Shown here piece by piece: positions 55,086 through 64,000 of a DNA stretch of 64,000 bases (its first letter is position 1; every line of letters begins with the position of its first letter). The translations under genes were made by a program, and so were the position numbers. Below the pieces are notes generated by a model that saw nothing but the letters and a program-made list of their open reading frames with translations, did not search any database and was not told where the DNA came from. The DNA is taken from the NCBI RefSeq assembly GCF_011393025.1, contig NZ_JAAOEO010000009.1:124001-188000 (forward strand). The letters run 5' to 3'. The stretch is from Neobacillus terrae. GTDB taxonomy: Bacteria; Bacillota; Bacilli; Bacillales; Cytobacillaceae.

Positions 55086-57050
55086 TTGGTTAAAATTCAA
55101 CATGGCCTAGCCCTTCTAACACTGCTGCCATTTTTGATTTCCCCTCTCTTTCAGGCCACTTCCTCTGTATCGGCAGCTCAGCAAAATCTCTCTGTTGATC
55201 TCAGACTTTTGGAGACCACCGACCTGCATGTGTCTTTAGCAAATTATAATTATTACCAAAGCAAAGAAGATAACAAGGTTGGGCTTGTTAAAACGGCAAC
55301 CTTAATTAGACAGGCCAGGAAAGAAGCCAGTAACTCTCTCCTCTTCGATAATGGTGATAACCTGCAGGGAAACCCTCTAGGAGATTATATAGGTAAAGTA
55401 AAAGGTCTTAAGACTGGAGCAGTACATCCGGTTTATCGGGCTTTTAACTTCCTTAAGTATGATGCGATCACACTTGGCAATCATGAGTTTAACTACGGCC
55501 TTGACTTCCTGAATACCGCATTAAAAGGGGCAAAGATGCCAGTGGTTAATGCAAATGTATATAAAGCATCACAAAATAAAGCATACTTTAAGCCTTATAC
55601 TATTCTAAAAAGAAAGGTTACAGACAGCAGCGGCAAAAAACGAACCCTCCGCATCGGTGTAATTGGGTTCGTACCTCCCCAAATCATGGAATGGGATAAA
55701 ACGAATCTTGAGGGGAAAGTCGAGGCAAGGTCTATTGTTGAATCCGCCAAAAAATATATTCCTGCTATGAAAAAGTCAGGTGCTGATATTATCATAGCCC
55801 TTGCTCATACAGGAATTAGTGCAGAGCCTTACACACCATGGATGGAAGACGCCGCTTATTACTTAACATTCGTACCTGGCATCGATGCCATTTTTGCAGG
55901 GCATTCCCACCGAATCTTCCCCGGCCCTCTTTATAAGGATTTACCAAATGTAGACCTTAACTCAGGAACAATAAATGGCAAGCCCGTAGTAATGGCTGGT
56001 TCTTTCGGAAATACTCTTGGAATTATTGACCTTAAACTGGAGAAGAAGCAGGGTAAGTGGAAAATCCTGACCGGCAAAGGATTTACCAGACAGATTGCAG
56101 ATGACATGGGGAATTCCCTTGTGGAAACTGACGAAGCCCTTTTAAAGATAATTAAGCCTGAACATACTGCCACAATTAAATATGTAAACAGTCCTGTTGG
56201 AGAAACATCCACGCCTATCCATAGTTATTTTTCACTTGTCCAGGATGATCCTTCTGTACAGCTTTTAAACATGGCCCAAACTGATTATCTTACTAAAAAA
56301 TTGAGGGAACCAAGTTATACTAAATATGCGGGTATTCCTGTTCTGTCTGCTGCTGCTCCTTTTAAAGCTGGCGGACGTGGCGGTCCATCCTATTACACAG
56401 ATATTCCAGCGGGTACCCTCGCCATAAGAAACATAGCGGATTTGTATTTATATCCTAACTCACTTCAGGCAGTTCTAGTGAATGGAGGACAGCTAAAGGA
56501 ATGGCTGGAAATGAGTGCAGGCCAATTTAGGAAAATCGATCCTTCCAGCCGCCAGGAACAGTTACTAATTGACCCGAATTTTCGTTCCTATAATTTTGAT
56601 GTAATTGACGGTATAAAATATCAAATTGATGTAACTCGCCCAGCAAAGTATGATGCTGTTGAAAAGCTAATTAATCCTAATACAAGCAGAATTATTAACC
56701 TAACTTATAAAGGAAAACCTGTTACTCCTAATCAAAAATTTATTGTCGCAGCTAACAGTTATCGTGCGTCAAGCACAACATTTCCAGGGGTAAGCAAAGG
56801 AGAAGTCATACTAAAGGCTCCTTACGAAACGAGGCAGATTTTAACTGATTTTATCAAGGAAAATAAACGGATAAATCCTTCAGCAGATAAAAACTGGGCA
56901 ATATCACCTGTTAGAGGATTTGCAATCACCTTTTTTGAATCTTCACCCGAGGCTCAAAAATATGCAAAGCTAACTAAAAATATTACTTATGCTGGTCCTT
57001 CCAGCGGGGGATTCGCCAGATATTTAATCAATTTGGAAAACGGTGAGTAA
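55086..57050 (+). CDS. Secreted 2',3'-cyclic-nucleotide phosphodiesterase / 3'-nucleotidase
   Basis: A 654-aa exported metallophosphoesterase. Residues 1-31 are a signal peptide ending near VSAA. The dimetal site motifs are LLETTDLHVSL, FDNGDNLQGNP, TLGNHEFNYGLDFL, IALAHTGIS and AGHSHR. Residues 370-620 are the 5'-nucleotidase C-terminal domain (AADFKAGG-like AAPFKAGGRGGPSYY, then YLYPNSLQAVLVNG). This is the CpdB/YfkN type, which strips phosphate from nucleotides outside the cell. It has only one catalytic unit, unlike the double-unit YfkN of B. subtilis, and no LPxTG anchor, so it is probably released. Start is TTG 55086, eight bases after AAGGAGG. Confidence 0.88.
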   Translation: MVKIQHGLALLTLLPFLISPLFQATSSVSAAQQNLSVDLRLLETTDLHVSLANYNYYQSKEDNKVGLVKTATLIRQARKEASNSLLFDNGDNLQGNPLGDYIGKVKGLKTGAVHPVYRAFNFLKYDAITLGNHEFNYGLDFLNTALKGAKMPVVNANVYKASQNKAYFKPYTILKRKVTDSSGKKRTLRIGVIGFVPPQIMEWDKTNLEGKVEARSIVESAKKYIPAMKKSGADIIIALAHTGISAEPYTPWMEDAAYYLTFVPGIDAIFAGHSHRIFPGPLYKDLPNVDLNSGTINGKPVVMAGSFGNTLGIIDLKLEKKQGKWKILTGKGFTRQIADDMGNSLVETDEALLKIIKPEHTATIKYVNSPVGETSTPIHSYFSLVQDDPSVQLLNMAQTDYLTKKLREPSYTKYAGIPVLSAAAPFKAGGRGGPSYYTDIPAGTLAIRNIADLYLYPNSLQAVLVNGGQLKEWLEMSAGQFRKIDPSSRQEQLLIDPNFRSYNFDVIDGIKYQIDVTRPAKYDAVEKLINPNTSRIINLTYKGKPVTPNQKFIVAANSYRASSTTFPGVSKGEVILKAPYETRQILTDFIKENKRINPSADKNWAISPVRGFAITFFESSPEAQKYAKLTKNITYAGPSSGGFARYLINLENGE

Positions 57051-57055
57051 TTCAA

Positions 57056-57100
57056 AAAGAACCTGCTAAGGAGTTAATCCTTTATGCTGGTTCTTTTTTT
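57056..57100 (+). terminator. Terminator of the nucleotidase gene
   Basis: AAAGAACC (57056-57063) pairs with GGTTCTTT (57089-57096), with an inner stem TAAGGA/TCCTTTA, then TTTTT. Confidence 0.85.
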
Positions 57101-57144
57101 CCAAAAATAAAAAGCACACTTAGGTATGGGCACTTATCTGCATC

Positions 57145-57465
57145 TTAAACAAGCTCAAGAAAGTGATGAATTCCGGTTACGGTAAAGACACGGGTGATTT
57201 TTGGAGAGGCATTTTTAACCTTTATGATATTTTTGTTTCCTGCAGCCCTCAATTTAATTAGATAAATAAATTGTCTTAGCCCTGTACTGTCTATATATTT
57301 AAGACCGCTAAAATCGAAGAGGAGATTCTCTTTTTCAGCAAGAAAGGAAGGATTTAATTTTTCCTGAAAATAAGGAATCATGGACCCATCAAGTTCTCCA
57401 GTTAATAAGATTGTTGTTAAATTTCCCTTTTCATCTATCTCTATGTCTAACAGCTTTTCGCTCAT
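57145..57465 (-). CDS. STAS-domain anti-sigma factor antagonist-like protein
   Basis: A 106-aa STAS protein of the SpoIIAA/RsbV type. The loop with the regulatory serine is KYIDSTGLRQFIYL. Family members bind an anti-sigma kinase unless that serine is phosphorylated. No kinase or sigma factor gene is adjacent, so the partner must be elsewhere. RBS GGGAGG precedes the ATG. The gene is alone. Confidence 0.85.
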   Translation of the reverse strand: MSEKLLDIEIDEKGNLTTILLTGELDGSMIPYFQEKLNPSFLAEKENLLFDFSGLKYIDSTGLRQFIYLIKLRAAGNKNIIKVKNASPKITRVFTVTGIHHFLELV

Positions 57466-57689
57466 ATGGATATCCTCCCATTGTCCAAAACCAATGCTCT
57501 TATTTACCCCGCTGTGGTCTTTAAAAACGAATCATCTTTTTACATTCCATATACCTTTATACCATAAGCTTTTATTTTTAACCTTATTTATGGTTTTTTT
57601 ATCCATTTAAATTCAATTAAATTGGTGATCATTTAAATATAATTTCGTTGAGCTACTTTAGGCAACAGCTATCTTTATTTAGTTTTCCC

Positions 57690-57718
57690 TTTACAACTCC
57701 TCTATCCTTTTATACAAT
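57690..57718 (+). promoter_or_regulatory. Promoter of the ArsB/NhaD transporter leader
   Basis: TTTACA (57690-57695), 17 bases, TACAAT (57713-57718). Transcription should start near 57725, ahead of a hairpin terminator and about 160 bases before the coding start. Confidence 0.55.
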
Positions 57719-57750
57719 TGATAGAAATAAAATATTGCTATGTTTTTTGG

Positions 57751-57778
57751 AGGAGCCTGTCACCACAGGCTCCTTTTT
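57751..57778 (+). terminator. Leader terminator upstream of the ArsB/NhaD gene
   Basis: AGGAGCCTGT (57751-57760) pairs perfectly with ACAGGCTCCT (57765-57774) around CACC, followed by TTTT. It lies between the proposed promoter and the coding region and faces the gene, so it may be an attenuator or end a very short RNA. Confidence 0.8.
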
Positions 57779-57882
57779 GCGTTTTTTTGCAAATATTAGC
57801 CCTTTTGGCAAAAACAAACTAGATAAGGGGAGTAAGGCCAGATATAAAAAACATACAGAAAACTTGGAGAAGAGGTGGAATT

Positions 57883-59163
57883 ATGTCAAATGAAGCAGCT
57901 TTAGCCATTGGCATATTTTTAATTGCTTATGCTTTTATTGTAACTGAAAAAATCCATCGTACAATTGCTGCGATGGCCGGCGGGTTATTAATGGTTTTTT
58001 TGGGAATCATCAATCAGGAAACGGCGCTTCATCATATTGATTTTAATACATTAGGCCTCCTTACTGGAATGATGATTATTGTAACCATAACGGCGGAAAC
58101 AGGTTTGTTTCATTTCATTGCCATTTGGTCCGCTAAAAAGGTAAAGGGCAGCCCCATGAAAATTCTCATTGCCCTCGGAGTGATAACTGCGTTGGGATCA
58201 GCACTGCTGGACAATGTAACTACTGTTCTATTAATGGTTCCTGTTACTTTTAGCATAACCCGTCAGCTTAAGGTAAATCCTGTTCCCTATCTGGTCATGG
58301 AAATAATTGCTTCTAATATCGGAGGAACGTCCACCATGATCGGGGATCCGCCCAATATTATGCTGGGAAGTGCAGTAAAGGAACTTACTTTTATGGAATT
58401 TATTTATAACCTTTTCGGTATTTCTTTCTTTATATTGGCAGTGAATGTAGCTATTCTGGCTTTACTATATCGAAAGCAGCTTAAAACAACAGATTTGTTA
58501 AAATCTGCACTTATGGAGCTTGATGAATCAAAAGAAATAAAAAACAAGCCGCTCCTGTGGAAGGCATTAAGTGTGTTGGCCCTTACGATTATTGGCTTTT
58601 TTCTCCATCAAATGGTTCATATTGAATCTGCCTCAATAGCGCTTGGAGGTGCCTTTCTGTTATTGATTCTTTCAGGAGAAAGCTATCTGGAAAAGGCATT
58701 GCATAGAGTAGAATGGACAACTATTTTCTTTTTTATTGGCCTATTCGTTCTTGTTTCAGGACTGATGGAAACAGGCGTTATTAAGAAGCTGGCAGACTAC
58801 TCCATCAGTTTAACAGGTGGAGATGTCGCCTCCACTTCGATTTTAATACTTTGGATTAGCGCTATTGCTTCTGCCTTTATTGATAATATTCCGTTTGTCG
58901 CCACAATGATTCCAATGATTAAAGAAATGGGAACAATGGGAATAAGTAATTTAGAACCTTTATGGTGGAGTCTTGCTCTTGGAGCATGCCTTGGCGGGAA
59001 TGGAACATTGGTAGGTGCAAGCGCAAATGTAATTGTGGCCGGAATGGCTGCCAAAGAAGGATATAGGATTTCTTTCGCGAAGTTTTTATTTGTTGCATTC
59101 CCTTTAATGATATTATCGATTCTGTTATCAACGGCATACATTTATCTCAGATACCTTATATAA
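57883..59163 (+). CDS. ArsB/NhaD-family ion transporter
   Basis: A 426-aa membrane protein of the ion transporter superfamily, with about 11 helices. The repeated re-entrant signatures are SALLDNVTTVLLMVPVT with IGGTSTMIGDPPNIMLG in the first half and ASAFIDNIPFVATMIPM with LGGNGTLVGASANVIVAG in the second. This is the pattern of ArsB, NhaD and related transporters; arsenite, sodium or a dicarboxylate are all possible and no ars gene lies nearby. RBS AGAGGTGG. It is followed after 12 bp by a small gene. Confidence 0.87.
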   Translation: MSNEAALAIGIFLIAYAFIVTEKIHRTIAAMAGGLLMVFLGIINQETALHHIDFNTLGLLTGMMIIVTITAETGLFHFIAIWSAKKVKGSPMKILIALGVITALGSALLDNVTTVLLMVPVTFSITRQLKVNPVPYLVMEIIASNIGGTSTMIGDPPNIMLGSAVKELTFMEFIYNLFGISFFILAVNVAILALLYRKQLKTTDLLKSALMELDESKEIKNKPLLWKALSVLALTIIGFFLHQMVHIESASIALGGAFLLLILSGESYLEKALHRVEWTTIFFFIGLFVLVSGLMETGVIKKLADYSISLTGGDVASTSILILWISAIASAFIDNIPFVATMIPMIKEMGTMGISNLEPLWWSLALGACLGGNGTLVGASANVIVAGMAAKEGYRISFAKFLFVAFPLMILSILLSTAYIYLRYLI

Positions 59164-59175
59164 AGGAGGAATACC

Positions 59176-59454
59176 ATGAAATTAAATTATGAATTTAACA
59201 AAGAGCTGCTGAGTATAACGGAGAAAGTCAATGAAGAAGATATCGAATTTTCTATTGTTTTCAAGAATGTAAAATTGGCTGAAAAACTTGAAAAGGTCCA
59301 CCAATACTTCGATTTAAACGAAATACATACTGATGCATTATTCTTTACTAATAAGGACGGCAGCAATCAAATTATTGTCAAAAAGGACTTTTATGAAGAT
59401 TTTATTCTTCAGCTTTTTAAACAGCAGCTCCTTGAACGACTAAAATGGGAATAG
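59176..59454 (+). CDS. Small protein of unknown function, partner of the ArsB/NhaD gene
   Basis: A 92-aa acidic, soluble protein (MKLNYEFNKELLSITEKV at the start, QLFKQQLLERLKWE at the end) with no recognisable domain. AAAGGAGG precedes the ATG and only 12 bp separate it from the transporter stop, so it is co-transcribed and may regulate the transporter. I do not recognise the family. Confidence 0.7.
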   Translation: MKLNYEFNKELLSITEKVNEEDIEFSIVFKNVKLAEKLEKVHQYFDLNEIHTDALFFTNKDGSNQIIVKKDFYEDFILQLFKQQLLERLKWE

Positions 59455-59550
59455 TAATACATTAAAAACTAGGGGATTGCCGCGCCTTTAGGGGAGAGCA
59501 GAACCATAGTTGCACCCTTTCGTTTAGAATCTACGGATCTGATTAGACAA

Positions 59551-59583
59551 AGAGACTGGCTCATTTGGATTGAGCCAGTCTCT
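59551..59583. terminator. Bidirectional terminator between 59454 and 59587 genes
   Basis: AGAGACTGGCTCA (59551-59563) pairs perfectly with TGAGCCAGTCTCT (59571-59583), a 13-bp stem; T-rich on both sides. Confidence 0.9.
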
Positions 59584-59586
59584 TAT

Positions 59587-61728
59587 TTATACAGTCATTC
59601 TATTATCCTGCACAAATCTTAGTGCCTTAATACTTTCAAGGGGTCTGCTAATTAAGTAGCCCTGGGCAAGGTTACAGTTTTTATTTCGTAAAAACTCAAG
59701 CTGTTCTTTTGTTTCAACACCTTCAGCTACCACCCGTAAATTGAGACTTTGCGCTAGAGATATGACCGCAGAAGCAATGGCAGTATTAGCTTCATCCCAT
59801 TCAAGATTCATAATAAAGGATTTATCAATCTTTAGAGTATCAATCGGAAAATGCTTTAGATAGCTTAACGAAGAAAATCCTGTTCCAAAATCATCAATAG
59901 AGATAGAGACTCCAAGAGACTTTAGGTTATTTAAAACGATAGCTGCCTGTGCAGGATGCTTCATCACCGTACTTTCTGTTAGTTCAAGTTCAAGTGATGA
60001 GGCAGACAGACCCGTTTCCTCCAAAACTGAAGCAATAAGCTGCTCAAGATTTTGCTTGTGAAATTGCTGCAGTGATAAATTTACACTTACAGATAAATCT
60101 GTTAAACCTGCATCCTGCCATTGTTTGCATTCCTGACAGGCTTCACGAATTACCCAATCACCTATTGGAACAATTAGTCCTGTTTCCTCAGCAATTTCGA
60201 TAAATGAATCTGGGTAAAGAATTTTTCCCTGATCATTTTTCCAGCGTATCAATGCCTCCATCCCCTGGATTTTTCCGGTTAAAATATCCATTTTGGGCTG
60301 GTAATGGAGAACAAACTCATTTTCATCGAGCGCTTTTCGAAGGAGAATTTCTTTATCCATTCGTTCCATGGCATCTTCCTTCATGGATGGGTTGAAAAGG
60401 CTGTAGCAGTTTCTGCCCTGCTCTTTGGAACGGTACATAGCCATATCAGCATTCTTTATAAGAGTATTTACATCCTGTCCATCCTCAGGAAATAGGCAAA
60501 TTCCTATACTTGCCGTAATATTAAACTTTTGATCATAAATATAATATGGCTCAGTCATTATCTCTATGATTCTCTCACAAACAGCGAACGCATCCTCAGG
60601 GCTTTTTGCATCTGGAAGAAGAATCATAAATTCATCCCCGCCGAATCTTGCGAGTATGTTTCCTTTTTCTTTACCGATCGCTTCCTGAAGGTGTACAGAA
60701 ACTCTTTGCAGGAGTAAATCTCCAGCGTGATGTCCCAAGCTATCATTTATAACTTTGAATCTGTCAAGGTCAATTAACAGAATACCAAATGGCTTTTTCC
60801 CACTTATACTATTACCGAGACGTCCTTCAAGCCAGGTCTGGGTATACCACCGGTTTGGCAAACCTGTAAGAGCATCATGATAAGCCATATGTTCCATTAT
60901 CTCTTCTGCCTGCTTTTTATCCCTAATATCCCGGCATAACGCAAGAAAATATGGCTTGCCGCCAATTTTCACCTGACGGACATTAATGTCCGCCGGGACC
61001 TCCTCTTTTTCTTTTGTAAGGATAAAATCTTCAAACCTATATGATTTATTTCCCTTCCACCTTTTAGTTATCTTATCTTTCAAGTGGATGAATAAATCCT
61101 CTGCAGTAAGCTTTAAAAGTTCACTTTTTTTATAACCCAGCAGTTCACTCGCTGTCATATTTACATCAATAATCTGGCCGGAAGGAGAAATAAGAAAGAA
61201 GCTGTCTGCCGCCTGATCTACGAGGCCCCTAAACTTCTCCTCACTTTCTCTCAAAAGCTGTTCAGCTTTTATCCGATCAGTAATATCAAGAGCAAAACCC
61301 AGCAGGAAGTCTTCCTGGGACTCCTCTAACTGTATGATAGTTTTTCCAGCAAACATATAGTTTTCTTTTCCCTGAAAGCCCGTTTTAATTTCCGTTGTTG
61401 TTAATTTTCTGTTCTCCCAGACACTCATGTCGACCTTTCGAACATCACTGGCTATTGATTCAGGAAAAAAATCATATACTGTTTTTCCTATTAATTCTTC
61501 CTTGGACTTACCATTGGCTTTACAAGCCTGTTCATTGGCAAAAATAGTTTTACCATCGGGATCTTCCAAAAATATATTAATAGGCAGCGCATCGAGGACT
61601 TTCGAGATATAATCATCATTGACTCGGAGCTTTCTCATTAGCTCTGCCTCAATTCTCTCCAAATCTTCAACCCTCTTATGAAGGCTGTCCATTTCTGTGA
61701 TTGTCAAAGAGGGGTTTTGCTTTTTCAC
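59587..61728 (-). CDS. PAS-PAS-GGDEF-EAL c-di-GMP turnover protein
   Basis: A 713-aa cytoplasmic protein. A short coiled coil (10-40) leads to PAS 1 (40-155), PAS 2 (160-275), GGDEF (285-445) with intact ARFGGDEFMILL, and EAL (455-705). The EAL domain keeps the catalytic set: GMEALIRW, SVNLSLQQF, ELTEST, DDFGTGFSSL, DTLKIDKSF, AEGVET and QGYLISRPL. There is no RxxD inhibitory site before GGDEF. It could make or break c-di-GMP; GTP-activated phosphodiesterase is a common outcome. Start GTG 61728 follows AAGGACGG. It is monocistronic and may oppose the cyclase at 40837. Confidence 0.9.
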   Translation of the reverse strand: MKKQNPSLTITEMDSLHKRVEDLERIEAELMRKLRVNDDYISKVLDALPINIFLEDPDGKTIFANEQACKANGKSKEELIGKTVYDFFPESIASDVRKVDMSVWENRKLTTTEIKTGFQGKENYMFAGKTIIQLEESQEDFLLGFALDITDRIKAEQLLRESEEKFRGLVDQAADSFFLISPSGQIIDVNMTASELLGYKKSELLKLTAEDLFIHLKDKITKRWKGNKSYRFEDFILTKEKEEVPADINVRQVKIGGKPYFLALCRDIRDKKQAEEIMEHMAYHDALTGLPNRWYTQTWLEGRLGNSISGKKPFGILLIDLDRFKVINDSLGHHAGDLLLQRVSVHLQEAIGKEKGNILARFGGDEFMILLPDAKSPEDAFAVCERIIEIMTEPYYIYDQKFNITASIGICLFPEDGQDVNTLIKNADMAMYRSKEQGRNCYSLFNPSMKEDAMERMDKEILLRKALDENEFVLHYQPKMDILTGKIQGMEALIRWKNDQGKILYPDSFIEIAEETGLIVPIGDWVIREACQECKQWQDAGLTDLSVSVNLSLQQFHKQNLEQLIASVLEETGLSASSLELELTESTVMKHPAQAAIVLNNLKSLGVSISIDDFGTGFSSLSYLKHFPIDTLKIDKSFIMNLEWDEANTAIASAVISLAQSLNLRVVAEGVETKEQLEFLRNKNCNLAQGYLISRPLESIKALRFVQDNRMTV

Positions 61729-61974
61729 GAACTATCCCGTCCTTATTATAAAAATGGTTCAATCCCGTTTATTTTTCCTATTATCCGACCGTTTCTTCGG
61801 GAAATGGGGAATTTCGACTTAGTTTTAACTATAACTGCATATTAGCATTTAAACCATCCATATTTCTCCTTATTTTTGATGCTTTTGGCTCTTTTCGGAG
61901 AATAGACAATAAATTTTAAGTTTTTTCCATAATGTGAGAAAATAAAGAAGCATGATGAATTAGGAGGGATAGCA

Positions 61975-62805
61975 ATGGCATTAGACTTAAAAAGTACAGT
62001 AAAGTTACATAACGGGGTGGAAATGCCCTGGTTTGGTCTTGGTGTTTTCAAAGTAAAAGAGGGATCTGAGGTAATTGATTCAGTAAAAGCTGCGATCAAG
62101 AATGGATATATAAGCATTGATACAGCAGCGGTTTACAAAAATGAGGAAGGTGTAGGCCAAGGTATTAAGGAATCTGGAGTGCCACGCGAAGAACTATTTA
62201 TCACCTCTAAAGTTTGGAATGCTGATCAAGGATACGAATCAACTTTAAAGGCTTTTGATACAAGCCTGGAGAAGCTCGGTCTAGACTATCTTGATCTTTA
62301 CTTGATTCACTGGCCTGTTAAAGGAAAGTATGTTGAAACCTGGAAAGCGCTTGAAAAATTATATAAAAATGGCCGCGTCAAAGCTATTGGTGTTAGCAAT
62401 CATCATGTACATCATTTAAAGGATATTTTAGCAGAAGCAGAAATCAAGCCTATGGTTAACCAGGTAGAGTATCATCCGCATTTAACTCAGAAAGAGCTTC
62501 ATGAGTTCTGTAAGAGCGAGGGCATTCAGCTTGAAGCCTGGTCACCATTAAAACAAGGTGAGCTTTTAAATGAACCAGTCATTGCAGAAATTGGAGAAAA
62601 ATATCAAAAGTCAGCTGCTCAGGTTATTTTAAGATGGGATCTCCAAAATGAGGTTGTTACTATTCCAAAGTCGATTAAAGAACATCGTATTATTGAAAAT
62701 GCCAGCATTTTCGATTTTGAATTATCCTCTGAGGACATGGAAAGAATTAATTCTCTTAATAAAAATGAGCGAATTGGTTCAGACCCAGACAACTTCAATT
62801 TTTAA
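61975..62805 (+). CDS. yvgN: Aldo/keto reductase YvgN (glyoxal/methylglyoxal reductase)
   Basis: A 276-aa NADPH-dependent aldo-keto reductase. The catalytic tetrad is in SIDTAAVYKNEEGVG (Asp, Tyr), ITSKVWN (Lys) and YLIHWPVKG (His); the cofactor segment is IPKSIKEHRI near the C-terminus. It is very similar along its length to B. subtilis YvgN, which reduces methylglyoxal and other aldehydes. RBS TAGGAGG. It is monocistronic and convergent with yeeI. Confidence 0.9.
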   Translation: MALDLKSTVKLHNGVEMPWFGLGVFKVKEGSEVIDSVKAAIKNGYISIDTAAVYKNEEGVGQGIKESGVPREELFITSKVWNADQGYESTLKAFDTSLEKLGLDYLDLYLIHWPVKGKYVETWKALEKLYKNGRVKAIGVSNHHVHHLKDILAEAEIKPMVNQVEYHPHLTQKELHEFCKSEGIQLEAWSPLKQGELLNEPVIAEIGEKYQKSAAQVILRWDLQNEVVTIPKSIKEHRIIENASIFDFELSSEDMERINSLNKNERIGSDPDNFNF

Positions 62806-62844
62806 TAGGAAAGCATAAGATTTTAGAGAAGCATAATCCAAACA

Positions 62845-62880
62845 AAAAAGAACAAAAGGCAAATGCCTTTTGTTCTTTTT
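62845..62880. terminator. Bidirectional terminator between yvgN and yeeI
   Basis: AAAAAGAACAAAAGGC (62845-62860) pairs perfectly with GCCTTTTGTTCTTTTT (62865-62880), a 16-bp stem. Confidence 0.92.
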
Positions 62881-63598
62881 ATTCGCCTAAGTCTATATTG
62901 TGGTATACCTGGCGGACATCTTCCAAATCTTCAAGGGTATCAATAAGCTTTTCAAATTTTGCCTGGCCATCTTCAGGAAGAGTAACTTCGTTTTGTGCAA
63001 GCATTGTAATTTCAGCAACGGTGAATTCTTCGATTCCTTCATTTCTTAATGCTTCCTGTACGGCATGGAATTGCTCAGGGTCTGCGTATACGATGACAGA
63101 ATCTTCTTCTTCAAGAATGTCACGTGCATCAACATCTGCTTCCATAAGGATCTCAAGCACATCATCAGCTGATTTTCCTTCAATCCCGATAACAGCAGTA
63201 GGATCGAACATATAGGCTACCGATCCACTGACACCCATGTTTCCGCCATTTTTACCAAAAGCAGCACGGACATCCGATGCAGTACGGTTTACGTTATTTG
63301 TAAGAGCGTCAACAATAATCATAGAGCCATTTGGCCCAAATCCTTCATAGCGAAGTTCATCAAAGCTTTCCTCAGAACCGCCTTTTGCTTTTTCAATCGC
63401 ACGGTCGATAATATGTTTTGGCACACTGTAAGTCTTTGCACGCTCGAGCATAAACTTTAATGCCTGATTGGATTCAGGATTCGGGTCACCCTGTCTGGCA
63501 GCAACATAAATCTCACGTCCAAATTTTGCATATATACGGCTTGTATTAGCGTCCTTTGACGCCTTTTTTTCTTTAATATTGTTCCATTTACGGCCCAT
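62879..63598 (-). CDS. yeeI: YebC/PmpR-family protein YeeI
   Basis: A 239-aa three-domain YebC-family protein starting [20 protein letters not shown], with the conserved [28 protein letters not shown] and [14 protein letters not shown]. Members are annotated as transcription regulators, and some ease translation through difficult peptide stretches. Sequence is closer to B. subtilis YeeI than to its paralogue YrbC. ATG 63598 is preferred over the start three codons earlier because every relative begins MGRKW. RBS AAAGAGAG. Confidence 0.92.
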   Translation of the reverse strand: MGRKWNNIKEKKASKDANTSRIYAKFGREIYVAARQGDPNPESNQALKFMLERAKTYSVPKHIIDRAIEKAKGGSEESFDELRYEGFGPNGSMIIVDALTNNVNRTASDVRAAFGKNGGNMGVSGSVAYMFDPTAVIGIEGKSADDVLEILMEADVDARDILEEEDSVIVYADPEQFHAVQEALRNEGIEEFTVAEITMLAQNEVTLPEDGQAKFEKLIDTLEDLEDVRQVYHNIDLGE

Positions 63599-63823
63599 TA
63601 TGAACACTCTCTTTCATCTTTAATTCTTTGGCACGGCTTTATTCAGGAGCCGGTACCCTAATGCTGAAAAAATATATGTGTGTGAAGAATTCATTTAATT
63701 TACCAAATAACATTATACCTTAAATCTGTTATTTGTTAAAAGCCAAATAATAGAGACGAAATTTTTAAAAATTAATTATTAAATTACATATTTATAAAAC
63801 TTCCGGTCAACTGCCATTACGGG

Positions 63824-63850
63824 AAAAAGAGCCACATAGCTGTGGCTCTT
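63824..63850 (-). terminator. Terminator of the gene entering from the right edge
   Basis: AAGAGCCACA (63827-63836) pairs perfectly with TGTGGCTCTT (63841-63850) around TAGC; on the minus strand TTTTT follows. Confidence 0.88.
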
Positions 63851-63867
63851 CTGGAATATGTTCCGGA

Positions 63868-64000
63868 TTATTCTATTATTTTTAGCTTTTCAAGTTCCTG
63901 GTTTACCTTTTCCTGCAAATCGTCATTAAGGGTTACTGTATTGTTCCCAGTAGTTAATCGATAGAACTGTGTGCTTGCAGCAGCTTCTGCTTCTAGCTTT
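63868..64000 (-). CDS. 3' end of an unidentified gene (partial)
   Basis: The last 44 codons of a minus-strand gene, cut by the window edge, end at TAA 63868-63870, 18 bp before a terminator. The visible tail (KLEAEAAASTQFYRL, then NTVTLNDDLQEKVNQELEKL) is charged and helical. It is too short to identify. Confidence 0.6.
   Translation of the reverse strand, partial: KLEAEAAASTQFYRLTTGNNTVTLNDDLQEKVNQELEKLKIIE

Overview
The window is a low-GC Gram-positive chromosome segment from a Bacillaceae member close to, but not identical with, Bacillus subtilis. The evidence is strong AGGAGG-type ribosome binding sites, frequent GTG/TTG starts, two SAM (S-box) riboswitches, a PurR box pair, a DeoR operator, and clear orthologues of many B. 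subtilis genes (yhcY, yhcZ, azr/yhdA, pgcA, yhcU, yhcT, ykaA, pit, yvgN, yeeI). Unlike B. subtilis it has a cobalamin-dependent methionine synthase (MetH). I see no tRNA, rRNA, prophage, insertion sequence or CRISPR array.

Layout. 1-3.5 kb: minus-strand operon of sensor kinase YhcY, regulator YhcZ, FMN reductase Azr and an MFS exporter cut by the window edge. 3.5-11.5 kb: promoter, S-box riboswitch and the coupled operon metI-metC-yitJ-metH, which makes homocysteine by transsulfuration and methylates it. 11.5-25.5 kb: housekeeping and transport genes (FAD protein, VOC protein, MFS pump, SDR, phosphoglucomutase, YhcU/YhcT, small stress membrane protein, YkaA-Pit phosphate pair, HAD phosphatase, purine permease under a PurBox pair, YitT-type protein). 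25.5-30 kb: an RND exporter, then an ECF transporter S component overlapping a TudS-like desulfidase, probably a sulfur-compound salvage pair. 30-31.6 kb: aspartase.

31.9-42.5 kb (minus strand) is the most interesting part. It is a six-gene, tightly coupled operon encoding an HPt-REC-GGDEF-REC diguanylate cyclase, a membrane-anchored HEAT protein, a processive family-2 glycosyltransferase, a large secreted TIM-barrel glycosidase-like protein, a single-domain response regulator and a hybrid histidine kinase. I read it as a phosphorelay and c-di-GMP controlled exopolysaccharide system.

43-49 kb: proC, a 3-methyladenine glycosylase, a deoxynucleoside operon (deoR / deoC-xapX-cdd, including a 56-aa XapX gene) and an MMPL transporter. 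49.2-49.9 kb: a tandem duplication with a triplicated terminator, carrying 21-bp repeats; a second 21-bp array is at 12.95 kb. 50-54.7 kb: cupin, an unidentified protein with a probable ATT start, then promoter, S-box and metN-metP-metQ (methionine uptake), so both synthesis and uptake of methionine are under SAM control. 55-64 kb: secreted nucleotidase, STAS protein, ArsB/NhaD transporter behind a leader terminator, a PAS-PAS-GGDEF-EAL protein, an aldo-keto reductase, YeeI, and the 3' end of one more gene.
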